Source: Phycisphaerales bacterium AB-hyl4 (GTDB lineage Bacteria; Planctomycetota; Phycisphaerae; Phycisphaerales; Phycisphaeraceae). From it: 64,000 nucleotides of DNA. Below, piece after piece: positions 8,301-16,639 of the stretch. A program made the translations under genes and the position numbers. Within the stretch, counting starts at the first letter, position 1, and each line of letters opens with the position of its first letter. The notes below the pieces were generated by a model that saw only the letters and a program-made list of their open reading frames with translations, was not told the origin of the DNA and searched no databases. The stretch lies in contig JBGUBD010000006.1 in assembly GCA_041821185.1 (NCBI GenBank), positions 124,001 to 188,000 on the forward strand, in the 5' to 3' direction.

Positions 8301-10000
8301 ATGCATTCGCCCACAGGCATGAAGCCTTTGCCGATATTGTTCGAAAGCGTGATCCAAACGCGCGTGTCGGTTTCGATGGTTTTATGCGTTACCATTGGAT
8401 GGCCGGCTATGACTTTGATCGGCTCACGCGGAACCTGGATCTGAATCAGGTGTATTCGCACCGCCCACCGCAGGGGGAGATTGTCAGTTCACTATCAGGC
8501 GAGAACGCATTCACCGGTGAATGGCAGAATCACCTTGCAGGCATGGAAGAAGGTTTTGCTGCGATCCCATGGCATAACCTTTTCAAAGGCCACAACTCGG
8601 TATGGTGGTGGACGATGTGGGGGAACAACACCTCACCGTTTTACCCCGACCTGACGCTGGCGCCACACGGTGAGACATTCACGGCGTCGCTTGCGCAGAT
8701 CCGCCAAGGCCTCGGGCGACTGCTGGTTCAGGCCGAGCGGGATCATTCGAAAATTGCGATTCTATACAACCCGATTGACATTTTTGCCTCCAAGCTTGCG
8801 GAATCCGTAGCGCCTGGCTCCATCTTCGCGGGCGACAAGGCCTGGGTTCGTAATCATGAAGGCGTGATTCGGCTGCTGGATGATCTTGGGTACAGTTACC
8901 GGCATGTGGCCGCTTCCCGTCTCATCGAACAGCCGGACACCTTGAATCAATACGAAGTGCTGTTTTTGCCTTTGGCGACCTGCTTGTCAGATGAGTTGGC
9001 TGAGCATGTCAGAGAATTTGTTCAGCTAGGAGGCACGGTTATCGCTGATGGGCGAACAGGCATCATGCGGGAGGACGGGGGGTTGAGAGACGCTCGGCCG
9101 CTCAATGATCTGTTTGGTATAGACGCAGTCGCCGGCCTTGAAGCGTTGTCGGCAGGCTCAAGTGAGCGTCAGGTTGTCGTCCGCGGTCAGTCGATCATGC
9201 TGGACGCGATCGAGCCGAGCCTTAAAGTGGCGGACGCCAAGCCGCTCTTGACCGCCGACGATACGCCGATGGTCTTGAGAAGGCAGCATGAGCGCGGACA
9301 GGCTGTCATGTTGAACTTTTCGTTCAAGCAAGTCCGTGAGTTACGGCTGAGGCATGAGGCCGATCCGCTTCTGGCACTGTTCGGGAGTCTTCTGCGTGAA
9401 TCGAACGTCCGTCCGCACGCAAGACTGGTTGCGAATGGAGGAGCAGCTCGCAATACCAAAATGTCGTTGTTCAGGAATGGAGCGTCGCGCTATCTTGGCA
9501 TTGAGCAGGATATTTTCCGCGACGCTTTCATGGGAACGATTCCCGATGAGGAGGCGACCGTTCGCTTGGATGAGCCGACGTATGTGTATGACATGCGAAC
9601 GGGTGAGCTTGTGGATGATGAGCCGACCGATACGTGGCGAATCACACTGAAGCGTGGCTATCCACACTTGTTCGCACTCTTGCCGTACCGCATCGTTTCC
9701 CTTGATGTGGAAGGCCCCGCGTCGGTCGAGGCAGGTCAATCGGCTCGATTGACGATCAATGTTGGCGTTTCGGAAGGCACTGGTGATCGGCATGTCGTTC
9801 ACGTGCAAGCCATTCCGCCGAACAGTGACGAGCCATATCGCATGTATTCGCATAACGTCGACTGTGATGCGGATGGTGTGGGCGAGTCAACGATTCCCTT
9901 CGCGGTCAACGATCCGGCGGGAACATGGATAATCATCGTTCGTGATGCCGCAACTGGCAAAACTACGACTCGTGAACTCGAGCTTGTTTCGGGCGGTTGA
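5360..10000 (+). CDS. Giant secreted GH42-like glycoside hydrolase (cassette A)
   Basis: A 1546-residue exported protein with signal peptide (residues 1-23, ending AHA). Residues about 355-470 look like a glutamine-amidotransferase-type fold. From about 785 a TIM-barrel region resembles GH42 beta-galactosidases ('AAQKANELGIEGML', 'YTLGDENY' near 900 with a candidate acid/base Glu, 'SVWWWTMWGNN' near 1080). A Rossmann-like beta-galactosidase trimerisation domain follows (about 1130-1240, 'YEVLFLPLATCLSDE'). The C-terminus is beta-rich. It is more than twice the usual GH42 length, mainly from the N-terminal beta-rich extension. Activity on a galactoside is inferred; the nucleophile could not be fixed with confidence. 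AGGAAAGG (5342-5349) is the likely ribosome-binding site. Confidence 0.65.
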   Translation: MRYRYASWAMAVSVVLSGALAHAESTLDESAAAVFTSESAPSRGGTYLDVTLSNAVTYYTLQYHIVRDPDNPDQADPNAWRHAPRAQGYLPLGITQPSAENWFRHGFIRWTFGDYNIQEVVPEFRVIREGGDDAAVEFVWDTPVARAVARFVLAKDSDMLMMFGHYELKQEIDGPVRMLLNAYPVTFSAPHQREATTATGTRSEGTHRLDLQKERWVLLEDTFPGRSGAGPAGLLLGSHEGFDSATVRSIGGYNQSVDLRLNQDKRQFAVAFHESPDLPEIDETRLYFRRHGNAMASALARYDFGQVDEEPVTLPIDERRVAQLRDVRGDLLNREYERWEAADPDPQFPWASKLPNGPISIGLLTPRYTAYDTMQLGARLDVDVQNIYFDTPSALADTSWWLYHPTLDTLGTPVAEREAMRVATNPDHDLFLVAGLDGSAVPERVREAILKQVYSGKTLLITGQRSRWDRMAAWPDEMTETRDDSILASVLDVMPWSDIPGLRRQDPDADGDEPFRAYRYGQGQVIVFQPGLGARQSALVPQSINETGLDVTMDRVLALHGVVMSAAAGREWIHHVRFASHDARIAAGQALDLSLDVDSKLNEHDELSARVRVQDEFGTTYKLEHRSIDLDQARVRVPALPASQMAYFVDIALEDAEGRSLGYASTALRVEGDTKLGSLSFAPKDERFDGAVPLVDLPGEGVLQVEYKFDPGQESPADRMVWTVGDVFGRLVTQKEQKNPGEEGVVELTLSRPITVPHHLKVTAYRGDTPLYTHQQAFTRPVPYPYDEFSAVIWGAAPESYPSLRHAAQKANELGIEGMLLPHMRAPTGRVTGDTPARLFAQVAETGMRTVPYITRIAGEGTDDHKRKPSLYDAQWISEHERAVDHVSRMAAPYQPAAYTLGDENYILRSVPSEVADDPETMDAFRDWLEERYETIDALNEAWDREYRRFDDIGSPVWLEEAAGEPGRAVAWFDHKVFMDHAFAHRHEAFADIVRKRDPNARVGFDGFMRYHWMAGYDFDRLTRNLDLNQVYSHRPPQGEIVSSLSGENAFTGEWQNHLAGMEEGFAAIPWHNLFKGHNSVWWWTMWGNNTSPFYPDLTLAPHGETFTASLAQIRQGLGRLLVQAERDHSKIAILYNPIDIFASKLAESVAPGSIFAGDKAWVRNHEGVIRLLDDLGYSYRHVAASRLIEQPDTLNQYEVLFLPLATCLSDELAEHVREFVQLGGTVIADGRTGIMREDGGLRDARPLNDLFGIDAVAGLEALSAGSSERQVVVRGQSIMLDAIEPSLKVADAKPLLTADDTPMVLRRQHERGQAVMLNFSFKQVRELRLRHEADPLLALFGSLLRESNVRPHARLVANGGAARNTKMSLFRNGASRYLGIEQDIFRDAFMGTIPDEEATVRLDEPTYVYDMRTGELVDDEPTDTWRITLKRGYPHLFALLPYRIVSLDVEGPASVEAGQSARLTINVGVSEGTGDRHVVHVQAIPPNSDEPYRMYSHNVDCDADGVGESTIPFAVNDPAGTWIIIVRDAATGKTTTRELELVSGG

Positions 10001-10229
10001 TGTGGTCATAGTGCTCGCTGTCAACCAGTTGTCCCATTCAATACAGGCAGAGCGTTGTCTCCCATACGGAAGCGACTCTGGCAGTACATGCGCCAGTGCT
10101 CCTTCTGTGATAGCTCGTGTCAGACACGAGGCCACTTGTACACGACAACGATTCTCCATTGCGTCAAAGCAAGGAGTTGTATAGTCGTTGCAACGATAAC
10201 GTGGTGTCAACAGGGAAAGCGGTTACCCA

Positions 10230-11041
10230 ATGAAGCTTTACATGCACACCGACGTAGAGGGCGTGGCCGGCTGGGTGTTCTACGGCCAGCGGGACATGGA
10301 CCGTTCGGCCAACCGCGAGCACACCCATCGGATGAATGCGCTATTCACCGGCGAAGTGGTGGCCGCCTGCGAAGCGGCGCTGGATGCCGGCGCGAGCGAA
10401 ATCTACATCAACGACGCCCATGGGCCCTGCCACAGCGTCGACTTCGAGCGTCTGCCCGCCGGTTGCCGGATCATTCACGGCCGACCGGGGTACTTCGATG
10501 CCTGGCTGTCGCAACTGGATGAAACCTTCGACGCGATGATCTGCGTCGGCCAGCATGCCATGGCCGGGACGCCGGCGTCGGTGTGTCCCCACTCGATGTG
10601 GCATGTCAACGACGGGCTCAAGCTCAGCGAGACCACCATGGCCGCTGCGTTGGCAGGCACCAAAGGGGTGCGACGGTGCTGGTGACCGGCGACGACAAGA
10701 TCTGCGCCGAAGTGCGTGAAAAGATTCCCGGCATCCATACCGCTGCAGTGAAAACCGGCATCGCCGCGCAGAACGCCTGCTCCCTGGCGCCGGTGGAAGC
10801 CCGGCAGCGCATCGGCGAAGCCGTGGCCGCAGCGCTGGGCGAGATTCAGAAGATCAAGCCTTACACGATTCCGGGCCCTTACCGGTTGAACATCAGCAAT
10901 CGCGACCCGGCGCAGCGCCTGTTCGACCAGGACGTGGAGGGCGCCGACCTGTGGGAGACCTTTCATCAAGCGGTGAACAGCACGTCGTACGGTCACTACC
11001 AGGAAGACCCGATCGATGACGGCAGTTTCCGCTGGCCTTGA
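10230..11041 (+). pseudogene. M55-family (DppA-like) D-aminopeptidase gene with a single-base frameshift
   Basis: The first frame (10230-10685) starts MKLYMHTDVEGVAGW and holds the M55 metal-binding D-x-E motif and a GQHAMAGT segment. It stops early after 'AGTKGVRRCW'. The expected continuation VLVTGDDKICAEV is in another frame and runs to a stop at 11039-11041. One base appears to be missing near 10671: inserting a C so that CGACGG becomes CCGACGG would restore a protein of about 270 residues, the normal size for DppA. Everything else is well preserved, so either a recent mutation or a sequencing error is possible. The family cleaves D-amino-acid peptides. It is first in a run with the Gfo/Idh gene (33 bases later). 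Confidence 0.8.
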
Positions 11042-11073
11042 ACCCCTCCTGAACGAAATGCAAGGACCTTCCC

Positions 11074-12273
11074 ATGCAAGCCCCCACTATCGTGCCTCAG
11101 ACCCGTCCGATTCGCATCGCCGTCATCGGTTGCGGGGCGCTGGCGCAGAGTCAGCATCTGCCGAATATCGTGGCCGCGCCGCAGCTTTCATTGCAGGCGT
11201 GTTGTGATGTCTCGGACGAGACGTTGACGGCGTGTCAGGCGCGTTTCAGCCCGGCCTATACGAGCACGGACTTCGCGCCGGTCGTGCGTGACCCGGATGT
11301 CGAGTTGATCGTGCTCGCCGCCACGGAGCGGTTGCGGCTGCCGGTGATCCGCGCTGCGGCGGAGGCGGGCAAGCCGATCTACGTGGAAAAGCCGATGGCC
11401 CGTTCGCTGGAGGAAAGCTACCAGATTCAGCAGATCGTCCGCGACGCCGGCATTCCCTTCTGCATCGGACACAACCGTCGCAGTGCCCCGGCCATGATCG
11501 AAGCACACCAGATCTTCCGCCAGCACATGGAAAACCCGACCGCCGTGCCCTGGCGATGGGAGCGCGAGTCCCCGCGCATGGGGCTGGCCGAGGAGGGCGT
11601 GCCGGGCATGAGCGTACGGGTCAATGATGACTGGCATTCGTGGAAAAACTGGGTGTTCGACAAGGAGCAGGCGCCTCACGGCCCGATGCTCTTTGAGATG
11701 ACGCACTTTACCGATATGTGCAACTGGTTTATGGATGATGAGCCGGAGGTGGTGACGGCCTTGGACTCGGGCATGCTCAACAGCGGCGTGGTGATCCGCT
11801 ACCGCAACGGCGCGATAGCGACGATCGGCATGTTCGCCAACGGCACGTTCGGCTATCCCAAGGAGCTGTACGAGGTGTTCGGCCAGGGGGCGGCGGTGGC
11901 GGTCGATCACATGCTGGAGGTGCGGACGGTGGGCATTGATGATGCGCCGCCGCACAAGACGTATGCAATGCTCAACGATCGCCATTCATCTGTCGGCACG
12001 GAAGGCGGCTTGTCTGGCTGGCTGGCGAAGAAGCGGACGGCCTGCGAAGAAGCTGCAGCGGCGGGCGATCCGTTGCAGCAGTTCACCGCCGAGCCTGACA
12101 AGGGGCATGCCCATCACCTGCACCGTTTCGTGGCGGAGGTGACTGGCCAGGGACCGATGGTGTGCGGCGTGGACGAGGCGGTGCGTGCGACGCAGGTCGC
12201 GATCGCGGCGATCCAATCAGCCCGTCAAGGCAAGCCGGTGCTCGTCGAAACGCTTGGTCCGCCGACGGCATAG
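11074..12273 (+). CDS. Gfo/Idh/MocA-family NAD(P)-dependent oxidoreductase
   Basis: A 399-residue protein. The N-terminal Rossmann fold carries IAVIGCGALAQSQHLPN (GxGxxA type), and the EKPMA motif around residue 108 contains the conserved catalytic Lys of the family. The C-terminal alpha/beta domain contains 'MTHFTDMCNWF', the usual His-containing substrate loop. These cytoplasmic enzymes oxidise or epimerise sugars, inositols or amino sugars. An AAGGA site precedes the ATG. The gene lies 32 bases upstream of the enolase-superfamily gene. The end of this gene (from about 12160) is also present in degraded form at 57776-57889, so it belongs to a duplicated block. Confidence 0.85.
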   Translation: MQAPTIVPQTRPIRIAVIGCGALAQSQHLPNIVAAPQLSLQACCDVSDETLTACQARFSPAYTSTDFAPVVRDPDVELIVLAATERLRLPVIRAAAEAGKPIYVEKPMARSLEESYQIQQIVRDAGIPFCIGHNRRSAPAMIEAHQIFRQHMENPTAVPWRWERESPRMGLAEEGVPGMSVRVNDDWHSWKNWVFDKEQAPHGPMLFEMTHFTDMCNWFMDDEPEVVTALDSGMLNSGVVIRYRNGAIATIGMFANGTFGYPKELYEVFGQGAAVAVDHMLEVRTVGIDDAPPHKTYAMLNDRHSSVGTEGGLSGWLAKKRTACEEAAAAGDPLQQFTAEPDKGHAHHLHRFVAEVTGQGPMVCGVDEAVRATQVAIAAIQSARQGKPVLVETLGPPTA

Positions 12274-12305
12274 TCGGGCCGAGTGAATTCCCCGAAAGGT
12301 GATAC

Positions 12306-13619
12306 ATGCCCGATCAGGCACTTCAAGTGGCCGGCCTCGCTCAGGTACGCGAAGCCCGTGTAGCGTTATCCCATCAGCCGTTCGTGCGGCCACTGGTGCT
12401 GAGCACCGGGCCGATCGCGTCAATCACACAGGCCGACGCGGTGGTGCGTGTGCGCGTGGGGGAGATTGAGGCCGAGGGACGCGGCTGTATCTATCTCAGT
12501 GACTTATGGGCCTGGCCGGACCCGGCAGTGGTACACGCGGACCGTGACGCGGCCATGCGGGCGTATTGCCATCACGTTGCGGAGCGTCTGCCACGGATCA
12601 GCGATCAACCGGCGCATCCGCTGGCCATCGGCCTTCGGCTGCACCACGACGCGATCGAGCAGACGCCGACGATCGAGCCGGCCACACCCCCGGCACTGGC
12701 GCGGTGTGTATGCGCAAGCATCTTCGATGCGGCGGTGCACGATGCCGTGGGGCAGGCGCTGGGCGTCAGCGCGTTCGATCTCTACGCGGCCGATCAACCT
12801 TTGCCGGAGGCCGACACGGCATTCGGCGGTGTCGGCCGCACCTTCGCCGCCATCCGGAAGATGCTCCGCGCGCCGCCGCGCACGCACAGCCCGGCCTGGT
12901 GGATCGTGGGCAAGGCGGACGACCTGGAGCAGGATGTTCGCCCGCATATCGAAAAGCATGGCTACTTCGCGTTCAAACTCAAGATCATGGGCCGGGATGC
13001 GGACGAGGACGCCCATCGCGTCGCCGAGGTGTACCGCGCCGCCCGAGACTGGGGCATCAATCAGCCGCGCCTGACCATTGATTCGAACGAAGCGAATCCC
13101 GACGCGGCGAGCGTGCTCGAATTTCTCGATCGCCTGACCGCGATCGACCGCGACGCCTGCAGCGCATTGGAGATGATCGAGCAACCGACCGGGCGGGATA
13201 TTCAAAAGCATGCGTTTGATTGGTCGCCCGTCGCGGCCCGCAAGCCGGTGATGGTGGACGAGGGGCTGATGACGCTGGACTCGATGAAGTTGGCCCGCGA
13301 GCAGGGCTGGTCGGGCTTTGCGATGAAGACATGCAAAGGGCACAGTTTTGCGCTGGTCGCCGCGGCGTGGGCTCAGCAGCACGGCATGGCGATGTCGTTG
13401 CAGGACCTGACCAATCCGGGCTTGAGCGCGTTGCATGCCGCGTTGTTTGCGGCACGCGTGCCGACGATGAACGGCGTCGAGTTGAACTCGCCCCAGTTCA
13501 CCCCGGCCGCCAACGCCGACTGGCTCGACCGCTATCCCGATCTGTTTCGCGTCCGCAACGGGATGCACCAACTGCCCGCACCCACGACGGTGGGGCTCGG
13601 TGGGCAGGTGATGCCGTAG
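12306..13619 (+). CDS. Enolase-superfamily (mandelate racemase/muconate lactonizing type) enzyme, copy 1
   Basis: A 437-residue protein with an N-terminal capping domain and a C-terminal barrel. Recognisable barrel residues are a KxK pair in FAFKLKIMG (about 224/226), Asp259 in LTIDSNEAN, Glu292 in EMIEQPTG, a VDEG acidic pair near 318 and a Lys in KTCKGHS near 341. This pattern suits sugar-acid dehydratases or epimerases, with metal bound by the acidic residues. The specific substrate is not readable. GAAAGGTG precedes the ATG. It follows the Gfo/Idh gene in the same direction. A second intact copy stands at 57922-59235; by eye about 36 of 437 residues differ, none of them in the motifs listed apart from a Met to Leu change beside KTCKGHS. 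Confidence 0.8.
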   Translation: MPDQALQVAGLAQVREARVALSHQPFVRPLVLSTGPIASITQADAVVRVRVGEIEAEGRGCIYLSDLWAWPDPAVVHADRDAAMRAYCHHVAERLPRISDQPAHPLAIGLRLHHDAIEQTPTIEPATPPALARCVCASIFDAAVHDAVGQALGVSAFDLYAADQPLPEADTAFGGVGRTFAAIRKMLRAPPRTHSPAWWIVGKADDLEQDVRPHIEKHGYFAFKLKIMGRDADEDAHRVAEVYRAARDWGINQPRLTIDSNEANPDAASVLEFLDRLTAIDRDACSALEMIEQPTGRDIQKHAFDWSPVAARKPVMVDEGLMTLDSMKLAREQGWSGFAMKTCKGHSFALVAAAWAQQHGMAMSLQDLTNPGLSALHAALFAARVPTMNGVELNSPQFTPAANADWLDRYPDLFRVRNGMHQLPAPTTVGLGGQVMP

Positions 13620-13649
13620 CCGGGTGATCCCGATCGCTCTCGTTCGCGG

Positions 13650-14915
13650 TCACCTTATTTTTGAACAATACGTGCACAACATGATCGCCTTACGCCGCCT
13701 TCCGGTGATAGTGGCGCAGCAGCCCACCCAGCCGCTCGCGACACACCACCTCGCCATCCTGTGCCACCTTCAGTTCCACCGGCGGCGCGTTGCCCAAGGC
13801 TTGATGTGGCCGTTCTTCGTGATAATGGACAAGATATTCGTTGGCAATGTGATTCAAATGCTTCTCGCCCAGCACGACGAAGTGGTCCAACGCTTCCTGC
13901 TGGATCGATTGCACAAACCGTTCCGCGAACGCATTCATGTTCGGCTGGGCCGGCCCGACCTGGTGCACTTCAACACCGTCTGACTCGAACACCCGATCGA
14001 ACCGCTGCGTGTACTTCGTGTCACAGTCGTGGATCACGTGCCTAATCTCGAAGCCCTGCTCCTCCGCCTCCATCACGAAGTTCCGCGCCTGCTGCGTCAC
14101 CCAGTCATTGGTCGGATGTGCCGTGGCGGCGCTCATGATCACGCGGCGCGTCTCGACGTTGATGAAGAACACCATGTAGTAGTCGACCAGGCCGCCGAGC
14201 GTCCACACCTTCTTGCTCAGGAAGTCCGTGGCCCACAAGGTCTTGGCATGAATCTTGAGGAACTCATCCCATGTGCCCTCGCCGCGGGTAGGGCCGGGAT
14301 CGTGCCCCGCTTCGATCAGGATCTTGCGCACGGTGGTACGGCCGACGCTGTGGATGCCCAGCTTCTTGAGTTCGCCCAAAATTCTCGTATAGCCCCAGCC
14401 CGTTTCCTCGGCGATTCGGAGAATGATGTCCCGGATCTCCTCCGACGTGCGCGGCCGGCCGGGTTTGCGCTTCGATGCCCCTGGCTTGCTGGCGCCACCG
14501 CTCACCCACCGGGCGAAGGTGCGTGGCGTCACGATGGTGATCAACTCGCGGATGGCGCTGCCCACCTTCCTGCCGAACTTGACCAGCCGGGCCTTTTCCG
14601 CCGGGGTCACCGTGATCCGCTTGGGCAGCTTGCTGCGCAGGATCTCGTTCTCGACCTTGAGGTACTGCACTTGGCCAGCCAGCTCGCGGTGGGTGGCATG
14701 GGTGATCATCTTCAAGAGCGGATGGAACAACCTGGGCATCGGGTATAATCGCCTCTCTTGCGTCTCTGTGGCGGGTGTCATAGTTTCCGAACACCGCCGG
14801 AACCGGGCGTGACGGCGACAGGAGAGGCATCGGCATCAGCCATGGCCGAAGCCAGCCCTCCGCGACTTTGAGCGGCCAAAAAAGTTCTCTGGTTCGTCAT
14901 GTTCGTCACAGGCCG
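13650..14915 (-). mobile_element. Integrase-core insertion sequence, copy 1 (intact transposase)
   Basis: The element contains one transposase gene (13690-14739, minus strand) plus about 175 bases of conserved non-coding sequence on its 5' side. The right limit (about 14915) is where sequence shared with the degraded copy at 62605-62893 ends. The left limit is uncertain, because the copy near 59275 is preceded by the same gene and therefore gives no independent edge. No obvious terminal inverted repeats or target duplication were found by eye. Confidence 0.6.
13690..14739 (-). CDS. Integrase-core (rve) DDE transposase
   Basis: A 349-residue transposase. The N-terminal half has a coiled stretch and a helix-turn-helix with the GRPRTSEEIRDIILRIAEE region. 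The catalytic core shows Asp in LWATDFLSKK, Asp in HDCDTKYT and Glu in NAFAERFVQSI, matching the D,D,E triad of retroviral-type integrases. Transposases with MPRLFHPLL...EILRSKLPKR N-termini are abundant in planctomycetes. The start at 14739 (MPRLFHPL) is chosen by family resemblance; an in-frame ATG at 14781 is possible, and both are preserved in the decayed copy at 62605-62893. The gene appears intact. Confidence 0.85.
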   Translation of the reverse strand: MPRLFHPLLKMITHATHRELAGQVQYLKVENEILRSKLPKRITVTPAEKARLVKFGRKVGSAIRELITIVTPRTFARWVSGGASKPGASKRKPGRPRTSEEIRDIILRIAEETGWGYTRILGELKKLGIHSVGRTTVRKILIEAGHDPGPTRGEGTWDEFLKIHAKTLWATDFLSKKVWTLGGLVDYYMVFFINVETRRVIMSAATAHPTNDWVTQQARNFVMEAEEQGFEIRHVIHDCDTKYTQRFDRVFESDGVEVHQVGPAQPNMNAFAERFVQSIQQEALDHFVVLGEKHLNHIANEYLVHYHEERPHQALGNAPPVELKVAQDGEVVCRERLGGLLRHYHRKAA

Positions 14916-15187
14916 GTTGCGCACAGGGAGGGCGGGATTCGAAAATCCACTCCACTTTTCATATCGTCGTTTAAAGGCTGTTGAAAAGGGTTCTTTTTTA
15001 TTTTTAGGCGCTTTATCAGGCGCGGTGGCGGTCGCCGTGTAAGCTGATGCATTGATTGAGGTGATGAGTTGCACCCCGGCATGGGCGACCCGCATCGAGA
15101 GCATCCATCAGGCCCTGTCAACCTCGGCTTCGATCTGATTCTTCTGTAAATAGCTTTAGCGGTTCGATGGAGGCGTTTCCATATGAC
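14740..15187. other. Non-coding: 5' flank of the IS and spacer before cassette B
   Basis: 14740-14915 is IS-associated sequence that is also found at 62735-62893. It ends just before a GGTTGCGCACAGGGA motif (14916-14930) that occurs twice more in the window. 14931-15187 has no recognisable gene. No promoter was assigned here. Confidence 0.5.
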
Positions 15188-15191
15188 GCAA

Positions 15192-15222
15192 GCGGCAAAC
15201 TCTTCCCTGAAGAGTCTGCCGC
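15192..15222 (-). terminator. Hairpin terminator of the cassette B PEP-CTERM gene
   Basis: A 14-base stem with one mismatch (15192-15205 against 15209-15222) and a 3-base loop lies 22 bases beyond the minus-strand PEP-CTERM stop codon. The tract after the stem is only weakly T-rich (TTGCGTCAT), so it may act as an RNA-stabilising hairpin as much as a terminator. Confidence 0.65.
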
Positions 15223-15244
15223 GTGCACGGTTGTGATTCAGCCC

Positions 15245-16135
15245 TCAAGCGGTCGTCTGCCCACGCCGTTTACGCCGCGTCAGGACAAGCAGGCCGCCCG
15301 CGCCGAGTAGTGCCAGACTGGCCGGCTCGGGTACGGCCAACAACTGGTTTTCATTCAACGCTGTGTTCGACAGTCGCACCTCGTCGATCAGCCCCTCCCA
15401 CGAAGTCGCTGACCCGTTGTTCCAGTTGCCGATTAGAAAAGTGCTGTCTGCATCATATAAGGAGGCTTCATAACCGGTCACCACACTGCTGGCCAGTTCG
15501 CCATCATCCGTCAGGTTCTGCACCCAGAACGTGACCGTGCCGGCGTTGTACACCGCCGCCACATAGTAATCCTTTCCTGCTTCAAGCGTATCTTCAGACG
15601 CGAATGTGCTGTTCTGGTTAGTGCTCCCAACACCGTCTGCACTGCTGCCGAATCGCAACTGGCCTGCGTTGGTTACACCGAAAAACCAGCTTCGATTGTT
15701 TCCTGAGGTTGTGTTATGAGCGGCGAGAAACCGAGTTCCAACCATTGAACTGCGATTGACATAGGCTTCAATGGTCATCTGATTCGTGATTTCGAAGTCA
15801 CTCGTGTCAGAAAGGCTGAAATACCCCCCGCCGTCGAAGCTGGCCGCCTGCGTGTTGCTGTCCTGCGTCAACGGCACCGCTTGCGGGAACGCGCTGCCCG
15901 GGCCGGTGGCGGGCAAGGTAACCTGTGTGGGCAACGGCGCACCCCCGGCCAATGCCAGATCAAGCTCGTTCGGCCCCGAGTCCGCGACCAACGAACCAGG
16001 CTCGTTCGGGTTGTCGCCGAAACGCCAGTATCCGATCGTGGAAGCATCGGCCGAGTCAGCGACAACGCTTGCAAGCAGCGCACATGACACGCCGGCTGAC
16101 AGAGCCCATTTTCCGAACTGGTTGGTTGTAGCCAT
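15245..16135 (-). CDS. PEP-CTERM protein with LamG domain (cassette B)
   Basis: A 296-residue exported protein with a signal peptide (residues 1-32, ending ADASTIGYW). The central LamG/concanavalin domain has the usual 'AASFDGGGYFSLSDTSDFEITNQMTIEAYV' type start and 'WEGLIDEVRLSNTALNENQ' type end; only the key words are quoted here. The C-terminus carries VPEPASLALLGAGG, a hydrophobic helix and an RRKRRG basic tail, a textbook PEP-CTERM. A carbohydrate-binding or structural surface role is likely; LamG domains bind glycans in many cases. It is divergent from the LacI regulator at 16640, repeating the arrangement of cassette A. Confidence 0.88.
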   Translation of the reverse strand: MATTNQFGKWALSAGVSCALLASVVADSADASTIGYWRFGDNPNEPGSLVADSGPNELDLALAGGAPLPTQVTLPATGPGSAFPQAVPLTQDSNTQAASFDGGGYFSLSDTSDFEITNQMTIEAYVNRSSMVGTRFLAAHNTTSGNNRSWFFGVTNAGQLRFGSSADGVGSTNQNSTFASEDTLEAGKDYYVAAVYNAGTVTFWVQNLTDDGELASSVVTGYEASLYDADSTFLIGNWNNGSATSWEGLIDEVRLSNTALNENQLLAVPEPASLALLGAGGLLVLTRRKRRGQTTA

Positions 16136-16549
16136 ACTGTTCCTCCTTCAAAATGATGGTTCAAGTGCAAGTAAACGTCACAAGGCCAATATCACGACGA
16201 TTTGGAAACAAAGGCAGGGAAGTTTCAAGCATCCCGACCGATCATTAAGCGAGCCGGTTCAGCCGGATGCTGTGCCAAGCTCCTCCCCCCATTGGTGTGC
16301 AGGCACCCGCGATAGTCGTCCCGCCCTGAAATCGAATAAAATCTAAAGTAATTCGATTATATAATGAAAAACTTGAATTATCACTCATTATGGCAAAGGG
16401 GGCGGAGGGCGTCAAGGAAATTTTCACTTTTCCCGATCCCGTGTTTAATACAAGGATTTTATGCTATTTGGGTGGTATCGCGGATAGTCTCGCCCCGATT
16501 GGGGTATTGCATGGGACTCAAAATTGATCGAATTTCTTGAATTAAACCA

Positions 16550-16577
16550 TTGACATGTTTTCTCGGCACGCTACTCT
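16550..16577 (+). promoter_or_regulatory. Putative sigma-70-like promoter of the LacI regulator
   Basis: TTGACA (16550-16555) and TACTCT (16572-16577) are separated by 16 bases. The predicted start near 16584 would give a leader of about 55 bases that includes the palindrome at 16618. Confidence 0.4.
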
Positions 16578-16617
16578 GGAGTCTGATAGTCAGCTGTGCT
16601 TGGGTTCATGGTGGGCG

Positions 16618-16631
16618 TTTCACGTGTGAAA
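16618..16631. promoter_or_regulatory. Palindromic operator-like site overlapping the LacI ribosome-binding region
   Basis: TTTCACGTGTGAAA is a perfect inverted repeat of 6+6 bases. It ends 8 bases before the ATG at 16640. LacI-family operators are palindromes of about this size, so autoregulation of the downstream gene is likely. Confidence 0.5.
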
Positions 16632-16639
16632 GGTGCAAG

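Larger units (their letters stand above)
16136..16639. promoter_or_regulatory. Divergent intergenic region of cassette B
   Basis: About 500 bases between the PEP-CTERM gene and the LacI regulator. It is A/T-rich around 16325-16390. A promoter (16550-16577) and a palindrome (16618-16631) are listed separately. No coding sequence was recognised. Confidence 0.55.
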
